Source: RGIG1681 sp045648025 (GTDB lineage: Bacteria > Bacillota > Clostridia > Christensenellales > UBA1242). Taken from it: a stretch of DNA of 22,429 nucleotides. The notes under the pieces were generated by a model that saw nothing but the letters and a program-made list of their open reading frames with translations, had not been told where the DNA came from and did not search any database. The position numbers and the translations under genes were made by a program. Below are positions 14,601-21,514 of the stretch, piece by piece. Positions within the stretch are counted from its first letter, which is position 1. Each line of letters begins with the position of its first letter. The stretch is taken from NCBI GenBank assembly GCA_045648025.1, contig JAZRNH010000014.1, positions 1-22,429 on the forward strand, given 5' to 3'.

Positions 14601-15761
14601 ATGAAGATAAATAATTTATTTAAAGATGAATATCAATGTATGTTTTTAAATGAAACAAACATAAGTCTTGGCAAGAAATATAAAGAACTTAAAATTTCAA
14701 CAGAAAACTTTTCTGATGACAAATTTTTGGAATATATAAAATATAGATATTTGACAATATGCTTTGAAAAGAAAGGGGTGGGAACACTTGTATTTTCAAA
14801 TCATATTGCTGATAATCCGTTTGATGTTTTGCAAAAGAAATATAAAGAATTTCCTGCATATTATTTTTGGGCAAGTGACACTCTTGGCAATTTTAAAATT
14901 TTGAAAGATGGAAAGATTCAAAGAAAGATTGCAAGTAAGGGTTATGTTAGAGATGGTTTTATTGGTTCAGAAGAACAGGTGATTGGAAAGCCTTGTGAAT
15001 ATGAAATTCAAAACGGCAAAGTTTATAAGATGAAATATGATGAATATACCATTAAAATTTCAAAAGATGAAATGGCAAAAATGTTTGATTATTATGTTCC
15101 ACTCAGTCGAAATGAAGACATTGTTTTTGATAGCATAAAACTTTATTACAACATTGATCATGGCAATTTAAAATATGAACTTAAAGATTTTCCTGATCCA
15201 AAATTTTCACAGGCACTTATTCATATTGGACAAAATTATGATTATGAATTTACAAAACCATTAATTATTTTTAAACAAAAAAATATTTTAAGGTCAACTT
15301 TTTTTAAAAATAAATATTCTAAATTTAATCTCAAAAATGTAAAAAAATTATTAAAATTAGGCTTATTTGACAAGATAGATGAAAAATTAAGAAAAACAGA
15401 TTTATTTTTCAAACCACGATTTTTAATGGATTATAATTTTATCTCAGCATTTTTTGCCGCCATAACAGAAGCTCTTTTGCCTGGTGAAGATTATAAAACA
15501 ACCTACTCAGAATATAGAATTGCATTTGATGATCCAGGTGAATATATTTTAAAAACTAGTTCAATTTTTTATTTTTCTGCAGAATTTATTGAGGGAAAAT
15601 TTAGTATAAAAATATATTCAATAATGAAAAATGGAAAGCCAGTTTCAAATGAGTTTGTTGCAGAACTTAATGGTTTTGAAAAAAATGATTTATTGGTTTT
15701 TTATAATAAAATTTTAGATTACATTTTTGATGATAATTTGGCGGAATATCTCTTGGTTTAA
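14601..15761 (+). CDS. Hypothetical protein, 386 residues, soluble
   Basis: I do not recognise this protein. It begins MKINNLFKDEYQCMFLNE and ends in DDNLAEYLLV. It has no signal peptide or clear membrane segment and is rich in Lys, Phe, Tyr and Asp. A Lys-rich region around 240-270 (KNKYSKFNLKNVKKLLKLG) separates a beta-rich N-terminal half (YFWASDTLGNFKILKDGKIQ) from a mixed C-terminal half. An upstream in-frame TTG at 14568 would start inside the promoter, so the ATG at 14601 with AGGTG is chosen. It is expressed alone from a consensus promoter divergent from mgtE and lies 64 bases before rnr. Codon use resembles its neighbours. Confidence 0.75.
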   Translation: MKINNLFKDEYQCMFLNETNISLGKKYKELKISTENFSDDKFLEYIKYRYLTICFEKKGVGTLVFSNHIADNPFDVLQKKYKEFPAYYFWASDTLGNFKILKDGKIQRKIASKGYVRDGFIGSEEQVIGKPCEYEIQNGKVYKMKYDEYTIKISKDEMAKMFDYYVPLSRNEDIVFDSIKLYYNIDHGNLKYELKDFPDPKFSQALIHIGQNYDYEFTKPLIIFKQKNILRSTFFKNKYSKFNLKNVKKLLKLGLFDKIDEKLRKTDLFFKPRFLMDYNFISAFFAAITEALLPGEDYKTTYSEYRIAFDDPGEYILKTSSIFYFSAEFIEGKFSIKIYSIMKNGKPVSNEFVAELNGFEKNDLLVFYNKILDYIFDDNLAEYLLV

Positions 15762-15774
15762 AACCTGAATTTAT

Positions 15775-15803
15775 TTGTATTTTTGAGCGGCTTTGATTAT
15801 AAT
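15775..15803 (+). promoter_or_regulatory. Possible promoter of rnr
   Basis: A perfect TATAAT (15798-15803) lies 22 bases before the rnr ATG. The best -35 is TTGTAT (15775-15780) at 17-bp spacing, a weak match. No terminator separates the preceding gene, so read-through could also supply rnr. Confidence 0.5.
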
Positions 15804-15825
15804 GAAAATGTAAAGGTAGGTTATT

Positions 15826-18126
15826 ATGAATTTTATTGAAACAATATATAGCAAAATTTTGCTAATGAATAGAAAGAAATTTAGCATAAATGATGTTGCA
15901 AAATTTACTGGTCTTAACTATGGTTTTGACAAAAGAACACTTGCTGACACATTGAATACATTGGTTAAACAAGAAAAACTTGGCAGACTCAAAAATGGCG
16001 ACTATGTTTTGATTAGCAAAGTTCAAACAATTAAATGCACAATTTTAGGCACTAGCAAAGATTATGCTTTTGCTAGACCTTTTACTGGTGAAAAAGATAA
16101 AGATATTTTTGTGGCAGAGGCAAACTTAAACGGTGCTTGTCATGGCGATATTGTTATGATTGAAATTGGCATTTCTGGAAGAGATAGAAAATACAAAAGA
16201 AATCTTCCACTTGTTGCAAATGGAAAACAAGAGGGCAGAGTTGTTCAAATTGTTGAAAGAGGATTCAAAACTGTTGTGGGAATTATGTCTATAAACGACA
16301 GAGGTATTGCAACTGTTGTTCCTGATGACAGAAGATTTACAGACTCAGTGTTTATTTCTTCAGAAGATATTAATGGTGCAGAAAACAACACAAAAGTTGT
16401 TGTTGACATTCTTGATTATCCATCAAATATCAAAATGGCTAGGGGAAGAGTTATTGAAATTTTGGGAGACCCAAATGATGTTAGGGTTACCACACTTTCA
16501 ATAATCAGGTCATTTAACCTTTTTGAAGAGTTTCCAGAAGATGTTGTTGAAGAAGCTGAAAAGGTTAGCATTCCAATTGAAAAAGAAAATCAAGAAGGCA
16601 GAAAAGATTATCGTGACAGGCTTGTAATCACTATTGACGGTGAAGATGCTAGAGACTTTGACGATGCTATTTCTCTTGAAAAGCAAGGTGAAAACTATAA
16701 ACTTGGAGTCTATATTGCCGATGTTTCACACTATGTTAGACAAGGTTCAAAAATTGACCAAGAAGCTTTCAAAAGAGCAACTTCTGTTTATTTTCCAGAT
16801 CATGTTTTGCCAATGCTTCCAGTTTCACTTTCAAATGGAATCTGTTCACTTAACCCAAATGAAGACAGATTTACTATGGCTGTTGAAATGCTTCTTGACC
16901 ATAAGGGAAAGGTTCTTGACTATGAGATTCATAAAGGTATTATGAAATCAAGTTATAGAATGACTTATACAAAAGTTACCAAAATTTTAAATGGAGACAA
17001 AAAACTTTCTGCTGAATATAAAGAAATTGTTCCAATGCTCTTTTTGATGGCAGAACTTGCTAAAATTTTGATTTCAAGAAGAGATAATGCAGGTCAACTT
17101 GATTTTGATATTCCAGCACCAGAAATTCATTTGAACGAAGACGGTACTGTTAAAGACATTATCAGAAAACCAAGAGATATTTCTGATAGGGTTATTGAAC
17201 AATTTATGGTGCTTACAAATGAAGTTGTGGCAAATCACTTCCACAAAATGAAAGTTCCATTTGTTTATCGTGTGCATGAAACTCCAACAACTGAAAGAGT
17301 TTCAAAATTTAAAGCATTTGCTGCAAGTTTGGGTCTTAAATTTCAACCTTCTGGCAGTGAACCAAGTCCAAAAGATTTCCAAACTCTTTTAAGACTTACA
17401 AAAGGTCAAGATTATTCAACTGCGGTTTCAAAGGTTATGCTTAGAAGTATGCAAAAGGCTAGATATGAAACCGAAAATTTGGGTCACTTTGGCTTGGCAC
17501 TCCGTGATTATTGTCACTTTACTTCGCCAATTAGAAGATATCCAGACCTTACAATTCACAGAATTATGACCGAAATTTTAGAAGGCAGATTTGACAAAAA
17601 GAAATTTGAATTTTTTGAAGAATTTGCTGCACAATCTGCTGAAAGGTCTAGCACAATGGAAAGACAAGCAGAAGAAGCTGAAAGAACCGTTGATGCTCAA
17701 AAGATGACTGAATATATGCAAACAAAAATCGGTGAGGTTTATGACGGAATCATTTCTGGTGTTATTCAAAATGGTTTCTTTGTTGAACTTGAAAACACAA
17801 TTGAAGGTTTTGTTTCAGTTTTAAGACTTCCACAAGGTCGCTATGAGTTTGATGAGTCACATTACAAACTTAGTGGTCTTGGAAAAACTTATAGAATTGG
17901 AGATAAGATTAAAATTAGAGTTGTTTCAACAGATGTGGTTTTAAGAAGAATTGATTTTGAACTTGCAGATTTTCATAGAGAAGTAAGTGAAGATGAATTC
18001 AAAAACTTTGGACATGACCGTGATGATGGACATAGAAACGAAAGAAACAGTGGTCATTCAAGAGAGGGAAGAAATTCAAGAGGCGGCAGAGACTCAAGAG
18101 GCGGCCGTGGTCGTGGAAGAAGATAA
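15826..18126 (+). CDS. rnr: Ribonuclease R
   Basis: The 766-residue RNase R is a 3'-to-5' processive exoribonuclease that degrades structured RNA and, with SmpB-tmRNA, non-stop mRNA. In order it has an N-terminal winged-helix region (~1-65), cold-shock/OB domains (~70-215), and the RNB catalytic domain with DGEDARDFDDA (Asp271, 277, 279 and 280 as the metal-binding aspartates). VYFPDHVLPMLPVSLSNGIC and LRDYCHFTSPIRRYPDL follow, then an S1 domain (~645-725). A C-terminal tail (735-766) is rich in Arg, Gly, Ser and His (SRGGRDSRGGRGRGRR). AAAGGTAGG precedes the ATG. smpB and ssrA lie downstream, after an inserted minus-strand pair. Confidence 0.96.
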   Translation: MNFIETIYSKILLMNRKKFSINDVAKFTGLNYGFDKRTLADTLNTLVKQEKLGRLKNGDYVLISKVQTIKCTILGTSKDYAFARPFTGEKDKDIFVAEANLNGACHGDIVMIEIGISGRDRKYKRNLPLVANGKQEGRVVQIVERGFKTVVGIMSINDRGIATVVPDDRRFTDSVFISSEDINGAENNTKVVVDILDYPSNIKMARGRVIEILGDPNDVRVTTLSIIRSFNLFEEFPEDVVEEAEKVSIPIEKENQEGRKDYRDRLVITIDGEDARDFDDAISLEKQGENYKLGVYIADVSHYVRQGSKIDQEAFKRATSVYFPDHVLPMLPVSLSNGICSLNPNEDRFTMAVEMLLDHKGKVLDYEIHKGIMKSSYRMTYTKVTKILNGDKKLSAEYKEIVPMLFLMAELAKILISRRDNAGQLDFDIPAPEIHLNEDGTVKDIIRKPRDISDRVIEQFMVLTNEVVANHFHKMKVPFVYRVHETPTTERVSKFKAFAASLGLKFQPSGSEPSPKDFQTLLRLTKGQDYSTAVSKVMLRSMQKARYETENLGHFGLALRDYCHFTSPIRRYPDLTIHRIMTEILEGRFDKKKFEFFEEFAAQSAERSSTMERQAEEAERTVDAQKMTEYMQTKIGEVYDGIISGVIQNGFFVELENTIEGFVSVLRLPQGRYEFDESHYKLSGLGKTYRIGDKIKIRVVSTDVVLRRIDFELADFHREVSEDEFKNFGHDRDDGHRNERNSGHSREGRNSRGGRDSRGGRGRGRR

Positions 18127-18150
18127 AATTGTAAAAAAATGAAAATAAAA

Positions 18151-18175
18151 AAAGCAGGAAATTTCCTGCTTTTTT
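18151..18175. terminator. Bidirectional terminator after rnr
   Basis: AAAGCAGGA (18151-18159) pairs with TCCTGCTTT (18164-18172) around AATT, flanked by A-rich and T-rich sequence on the two sides. It sits between convergent genes: rnr on + and the hypothetical gene at 18185 on -. Confidence 0.9.
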
Positions 18176-18184
18176 GTTTTAAAA

Positions 18185-19081
18185 TTAACTTGGTTGATAG
18201 CCACTTGGGTCTTCACCATTGCCAATAGGAATCAATGATTCTGATCTAAGATATGGTCTTTCTTTCTTCTTTTTATATTCGTCCATAAAGCCATAAGCTC
18301 TTTCATTTTTCTTTCTAAAATCAGAAAGTGCAGCAAGTTTTTTTGCATAAGCTTCGATTTCTGCTTCTGTTTGTGGTTTTTCAAGACCAACAAAATTGGT
18401 GTAATAACCATAAACAATTGCAAGTTTCTTTTCATTTTTCATTGCTGTTGCATAAGTTTTTGCAAAGTCATATAAAAGTGTTTCGAAAGGTTTTTTGTCA
18501 TCAGTTTCTGAAAGTTTGATGGTTTGAATATCTTCAAGTTCAAATTGTTCAAGATCATATTTTTCTCTTACAATTGAAAGGTTTTTGATATATTCAAGTG
18601 TTGAATATGGCACGGTGTTGCCTCTTAAAAGTCTGAAATATAAGTCAACAAGTTCAATTCTAACATATTCTTTAAGCATTTCTTCATGTTCTTTAACAAG
18701 TGAATCAAAACCTTTTTTGTCTTTCTTTGCTTCTAAAAGAGTTTGTTTTCTGATAAGCTCTGGAGAAGAGTAATATGACATCATTGTTGAGTTTTGATAA
18801 CTTGTCATATTGTGAGTCATAAGGGTTGGAAGAACTGTAAATTTATAGGTTGTGAGAACTTCATTTGTTTTGGTTTTTAATTTAATTTCAACTTCTGCAG
18901 GCATACCTGTTTTGTTGCAAGTGTCAATAATTTCTTTTACATGAGATTCAGAAAAACCTTCAGACCAAAATTCATCATCACCTTTTTTTGCTTGTGAATT
19001 GTGGAAAGTTGTTTTAAATTCAAGATATTTTCTTCCGCCTTGGCTTCTTCTAGTTGCATTATTGATTTGATAATCTTCCAT
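18185..19081 (-). CDS. Hypothetical protein, 298 residues (second gene of a minus-strand pair)
   Basis: I do not recognise this protein. The N-terminal ~105 residues look beta-rich and carry basic and polar sequence (RRSQGGRKYLEFKTTFHNSQ). A Ser/Thr/Met/Tyr-rich joint follows (about 109-132, TSYQNSTMMSYYSSPEL), and then a mostly helical charged region with Lys/Glu-rich helices and an aromatic stretch (EYVRIELVDLYFRLLRG). It has no signal peptide or membrane segment. AAGGAG precedes the ATG. It starts 45 bases after the upstream minus-strand gene with no terminator between, so the two are probably one operon. Its 3' end shares the terminator after rnr. Confidence 0.72.
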   Translation of the reverse strand: MEDYQINNATRRSQGGRKYLEFKTTFHNSQAKKGDDEFWSEGFSESHVKEIIDTCNKTGMPAEVEIKLKTKTNEVLTTYKFTVLPTLMTHNMTSYQNSTMMSYYSSPELIRKQTLLEAKKDKKGFDSLVKEHEEMLKEYVRIELVDLYFRLLRGNTVPYSTLEYIKNLSIVREKYDLEQFELEDIQTIKLSETDDKKPFETLLYDFAKTYATAMKNEKKLAIVYGYYTNFVGLEKPQTEAEIEAYAKKLAALSDFRKKNERAYGFMDEYKKKKERPYLRSESLIPIGNGEDPSGYQPS

Positions 19082-19126
19082 ATTTATATTCTCCTTAATG
19101 GTTTAAGTTTATGGGTGGGGCAGAGA

Positions 19127-20002
19127 TTATTCATCTCCAAATTTCTTTTGCAAAGCATAATCACAAACTTCTGCAAGGTTTGTTATAACTTCAAATGCAC
19201 TGCTTAATTGTTTTCCGCTTTCAAATAATCTTTTTTCAATTGGACCTTTGTTTGCATAGTCCATAAGTTTGAGTTTTTTAATTGCAGCAACAGATTTTTC
19301 ATCAAGCATTTCGTTTGCCCACATATATTTTTGTGAAAGCTTTTCTAATAGGTAGTATAACAATCTTTCAGCTTGATTGTCATCTTTATTTGCCTTTATT
19401 GTTGGATTTTCAACAGGTTTTTTGCCCTCACAATTAATAAGGTAAGTTTTCATCATTTTTAAAATTGACTCAGATTCAGTTGATCCTGTTTTGATATAAT
19501 TTTCGATAACAGTGCTGTCTGATGGAAAATGCCACTCAGTGAGTTTTCGCATATTAAATGCAGAGGTTTTTAATTTTTGAAATGTTTCTTCTGATGGTGC
19601 AATTAAATGTGCAACCAACAATTCTGGATAGTCAAAAAATGAATTATATTTTTCAAAATTTCCATTTTCAAAGTTTAAAAATTGACCAATGTTTACATTT
19701 CTTAAAAGAAAATCTCTTTCCATATTCATTCTGTCAACAAATCGATAAATCGACTTTTCGATTTCATAATATTCTGGAAATATTGGAAGCAAAATTTTTA
19801 AAACCACATTTTGACTGTTTGCAGTTGTGTCTTCATTGTTTAAAAAACAAATATTCAAAAGTTTGATAGAGTTTGTTTCAGCTGCTTCTTGACAATGATT
19901 TGCAAGAAGAATTTTAAGGTCATCAGCAGAATAATTTAATCGTTTTGGGGTTATAAAAATTTTACTAGATTCAACAATGGTAGGGTAGTTTAATCTTGCC
20001 AT
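19127..20002 (-). CDS. Hypothetical protein, 291 residues (first gene of a minus-strand pair)
   Basis: I do not recognise this protein. It begins MARLNYPTIVESSKIFITPK and is predicted soluble and mostly helical, with no signal peptide, membrane segment or familiar catalytic motif. The C-terminal third (AERLLYYLLEKLSQKYMWAN, then SSAFEVITNLAEVCDYALQK) looks like amphipathic helices suited to protein contacts. It has a strong GAGGAGG site before the ATG and its own promoter divergent from smpB. With the gene at 18185 it forms a two-gene operon inserted between rnr and smpB. A role linked to ribosome rescue is only a guess from position. Confidence 0.72.
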   Translation of the reverse strand: MARLNYPTIVESSKIFITPKRLNYSADDLKILLANHCQEAAETNSIKLLNICFLNNEDTTANSQNVVLKILLPIFPEYYEIEKSIYRFVDRMNMERDFLLRNVNIGQFLNFENGNFEKYNSFFDYPELLVAHLIAPSEETFQKLKTSAFNMRKLTEWHFPSDSTVIENYIKTGSTESESILKMMKTYLINCEGKKPVENPTIKANKDDNQAERLLYYLLEKLSQKYMWANEMLDEKSVAAIKKLKLMDYANKGPIEKRLFESGKQLSSAFEVITNLAEVCDYALQKKFGDE

Positions 20003-20027
20003 AAAACCTCCTCAAATTTGTAATTAT

Positions 20028-20056
20028 ATCATAACAAATTTTGCTCAAAATGTCAA
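20028..20056 (-). promoter_or_regulatory. Promoter of the minus-strand hypothetical operon
   Basis: On the minus strand TTGACA (20056-20051) and TATGAT (20033-20028) are separated by 17 bp. A second possible -10 (TATAAT) follows 5 bases downstream. The leader is short, about 20 nt, before the RBS and ATG at 20002. Confidence 0.72.
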
Positions 20057-20110
20057 TATATGACGGAAATTTGTGTTTTGAATTTAAAAATATTTTGTTG
20101 TTTTAAACTA

Positions 20111-20139
20111 TTGATAAAATGGTGGTGTTGTGTTATAAT
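20111..20139 (+). promoter_or_regulatory. Extended -10 promoter giving a leaderless smpB mRNA
   Basis: TTGATA (20111-20116), a 17-bp spacer and TGTTATAAT (20131-20139), a perfect extended -10, put the start at about 20146, which is the A of the smpB ATG. No Shine-Dalgarno sequence is seen upstream of that ATG. Confidence 0.75.
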
Positions 20140-20145
20140 GTATAT

Positions 20146-20589
20146 ATGAAAATTTTGACAGAAAACAGACAAGCAAGACATAATTATTTTTTAGAGCAAG
20201 CTTTTGAAGCGGGCATTGTTTTGGTTGGCTCAGAAGTTAAGTCAATAAGAGCCGGTCATGCAAACCTTAAAGATAGTTATGTTGTGGTTAAGGGCGGCGA
20301 AGTTTGGCTTTTGAACTGTTTTATTTCAAATTTTGAAAAAACTGGCAGTTTTGCACCAGACCCAAAAAGAAACAGAAAGTTGCTTTTAAATAAGTCTGAA
20401 ATCTTGAAGTTAGAAAGAAAAATAAAAGAGCAGGGTTACACAATTGTTCCAACAAAAATGTATTTTGTGGGTGACAAAGTTAAAGTTGAAATTGCTCTTG
20501 CAAAAGGTAAAAAACTTTATAACAAAAAAGATGACAAAATGAAAGCCGATCTCAAACGATATGCAGAAAGGCAAATCAAAGTTAGATAG
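20146..20589 (+). CDS. smpB: SsrA-binding protein SmpB
   Basis: The 147-residue SmpB binds tmRNA and delivers it to stalled ribosomes, mimicking the missing anticodon-mRNA pairing. The family pattern is clear: ENRQARHNYFLEQAFEAGIV, LVGSEVKSIRAGHANLKDSY, NCFISNFEKTGSF, DPKRNRKLLLNKSEI and the C-terminal KVEIALAKGKKLYNKKDD plus a basic tail. An ATG at 20119 is in frame but lies inside the promoter and adds MVVLCYNVY, which the family lacks, so 20146 is chosen. tmRNA begins 39 bases after the stop with no terminator or convincing promoter between, so cotranscription is likely. Confidence 0.95.
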   Translation: MKILTENRQARHNYFLEQAFEAGIVLVGSEVKSIRAGHANLKDSYVVVKGGEVWLLNCFISNFEKTGSFAPDPKRNRKLLLNKSEILKLERKIKEQGYTIVPTKMYFVGDKVKVEIALAKGKKLYNKKDDKMKADLKRYAERQIKVR

Positions 20590-20627
20590 TTAAAATTTTC
20601 AAAAAAATATATCTGCAAAAAACACTT

Positions 20628-20995
20628 GGGGGTGTTTTGGTTTCGACAGGAAGCAAGAATTGTTATTTATAAGCGAGTGTGTGGGCTCAATCCACAATAA
20701 AATTGAGAAAAAAATAATCGCAGATAATTATTCTGTTGCTACTGATGTAGCAATCGCTGCTTAATTTAATCGCAGCACGGCAAATTAATGATTCTCACCA
20801 TTATTAATTTGTTGTCAACACAGGTGAGGTGAATGGTTTTGATGCTTATGCAAAATTGTTCGAGATTTAATAAGCTGGTTTTAAATGATTTTGTTTGTTT
20901 AAAGTTTAAAATGAGATTTTAAAATAAACTACCACTCGTAGAAGGGGTAACCGTTCGCTTTTTGGACGAGGGTTCAAGTCCCTCCACCTCCACCA
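20628..20995 (+). ncRNA. ssrA: Transfer-messenger RNA (tmRNA)
   Basis: The gene begins GGGGGTGTTTTGGTTTCGACAGG-like (conserved GGTTTCGACAGG at 20639-20650) and ends with the tRNA-like TPsiC arm GAGGGTTCAAGTCCCTC and encoded acceptor ...CTCCACCTCCACCA. The 5' GGGGGTG pairs with CACCTCC of the 3' end, with one G-U pair, and CCA is encoded at 20993-20995. The 368-nt length is normal for one-piece tmRNA. It rescues stalled ribosomes with SmpB and tags the nascent peptide for proteolysis. The 5' end probably matures by RNase P cleavage of a precursor shared with smpB. A strong terminator follows at once. Confidence 0.96.
20720..20764 (+). other. tmRNA tag-peptide reading frame
   Basis: The resume codon GCA (20720-20722) starts a short frame encoding ADNYSVATDVAIAA and ending at TAA (20762-20764). 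The Ala-Ala end with a preceding hydrophobic residue (Ile) is the ClpXP-type degron expected for SsrA tags. Confidence 0.9.
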
Positions 20996-20998
20996 CTC

Positions 20999-21030
20999 AA
21001 AAAAGGAAGTCAAATTTGACTTCCTTTTTT
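20999..21030 (+). terminator. Intrinsic terminator of ssrA
   Basis: AAAAGGAAGTCA (21001-21012) pairs with TGACTTCCTTTT (21017-21028) around AATT, followed by more Ts to 21030. It lies 5 bases after the tmRNA CCA. The same stem arms recur at 21479-21506. Confidence 0.93.
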
Positions 21031-21031
21031 G

Positions 21032-21060
21032 TTGATAAAAATTATTAAGTTGTTTATTAT
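21032..21060 (+). promoter_or_regulatory. Promoter of the small gene at 21095
   Basis: TTGATA (21032-21037) and TATTAT (21055-21060) are separated by 17 bp, each one mismatch from consensus. The start near 21067 leaves a ~28-nt leader holding GGGAG. Confidence 0.6.
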
Positions 21061-21094
21061 ATGATTAACTAACATGTATTGGGAGAATTAAAAT

Positions 21095-21247
21095 ATGGAA
21101 CAAAAATGGTGGGAATATTTAACAGAAGATGAAGTTGAAATTATATCAAAAGAATTTCCAGATTATAAAGAATATGAATGTCCAAGTATGGATATAAAGA
21201 CACTTTTAGATATGTATTATATAATGAAATCTTTAAAAAACAAATAA
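21095..21247 (+). CDS. Small acidic hypothetical protein, 50 residues
   Basis: This 50-codon frame encodes MEQKWWEYLTEDEVEIISKE..., with CPSMDIKTLLDMYY near the C-terminus and a Lys-rich end (SLKNK). It is acidic and helical-looking, has an N-terminal Trp-Trp pair and a single Cys, and has no membrane segment or signal peptide. I know no family for it. Support for a real gene is contextual: a promoter-like sequence at 21032-21060, GGGAG (21081-21085) at a good spacing from the ATG, and an intrinsic terminator 3 bases after the stop. It lies alone between ssrA and a candidate small RNA. Confidence 0.65.
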   Translation: MEQKWWEYLTEDEVEIISKEFPDYKEYECPSMDIKTLLDMYYIMKSLKNK

Positions 21248-21249
21248 TT

Positions 21250-21276
21250 AAAGCAAGTTGTAATGACTTGCTTTTT
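21250..21276 (+). terminator. Intrinsic terminator of the small gene
   Basis: AAAGCAAGT (21250-21258) pairs with ACTTGCTTT (21266-21274) around a 7-base loop, followed by Ts. It starts 3 bases after the stop at 21247. Confidence 0.85.
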
Positions 21277-21284
21277 ATGCAAAT

Positions 21285-21410
21285 AAAAAAGACTTGTGCC
21301 ACTAGAACACGAAGTTCGACCACAAGTCTTTTAATTTGATGCCACAATAAGGCACAATTATAGAACTAAGCAGTAACACAGACACGAAGTCCTTTTCGCC
21401 CAGTTCTACC
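21285..21410 (-). ncRNA. Candidate minus-strand small RNA, about 125 nt
   Basis: On the minus strand a promoter (21442-21415) leads into three hairpins and a U-tailed terminator, with no open frame of note. Hairpin A is closed by TAGAACT/AGTTCTA (21408-21402 with 21367-21361) and contains GGAC-UUCGU-GUCU. Hairpin B is GUGCC/GGCAU (21355-21351 with 21343-21339). Hairpin C, the terminator, pairs 21332-21321 with 21298-21287 over 12 bp and contains GAAC-UUCGU-GUUC, ending in U6. Two pairs (in A and B) are G-U on the minus strand but A-C mismatches on the plus strand, which favours the minus orientation. No match to a known RNA family is recognised. Confidence 0.6.
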
Positions 21411-21414
21411 AAAT

Positions 21415-21442
21415 ATTATACACACAAAAATAAAAATTGCAA
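21415..21442 (-). promoter_or_regulatory. Promoter of the candidate small RNA
   Basis: On the minus strand TTGCAA (21442-21437), a 16-bp spacer and a perfect TATAAT (21420-21415) predict a start near 21408-21410, at the base of hairpin A. Confidence 0.6.
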
Positions 21443-21465
21443 GAGTTCAATTTAGATATCACTTG

Positions 21466-21506
21466 CTCCACCAGAATTAAAAGGAAGTCGGTTTTGACTT
21501 CCTTTT
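21466..21506. repeat. Partial copy of the tmRNA 3' tail: CTCCACCA plus terminator
   Basis: CTCCACCA (21466-21473) is followed 5 bases later by AAAAGGAAGTC / GACTTCCTTTT (21479-21489 with 21496-21506). The same 8-mer and the same two 11-base stem arms end the tmRNA locus at 20988-21028; only the loop and spacer differ. The hairpin can terminate the minus-strand gene at 21515 and any plus-strand transcript. The sequence before CTCCACCA does not fold as a tRNA arm. Confidence 0.7.
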
Positions 21507-21514
21507 ATGTTTGA

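Noticed and set aside
18232..18435. 67-residue minus-strand frame inside the 298-residue gene
   Set aside because: It is an alternate frame of the same strand, rich in Lys by composition, with no RBS.
20119..20145. Upstream ATG start for smpB
   Set aside because: It lies in the promoter spacer and adds residues not found in SmpB. There is no RBS for it either.
21141..21347. 68-residue minus-strand frame across the islet
   Set aside because: It overlaps the better-supported 50-residue gene and the small-RNA terminator, and it lacks an RBS.
21439..21473. tRNA gene ending in CTCCACCA
   Set aside because: GTTCAA and CCA are present, but the T-arm does not pair and no acceptor 5' strand or anticodon arm is found. 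It is at most a fragment.
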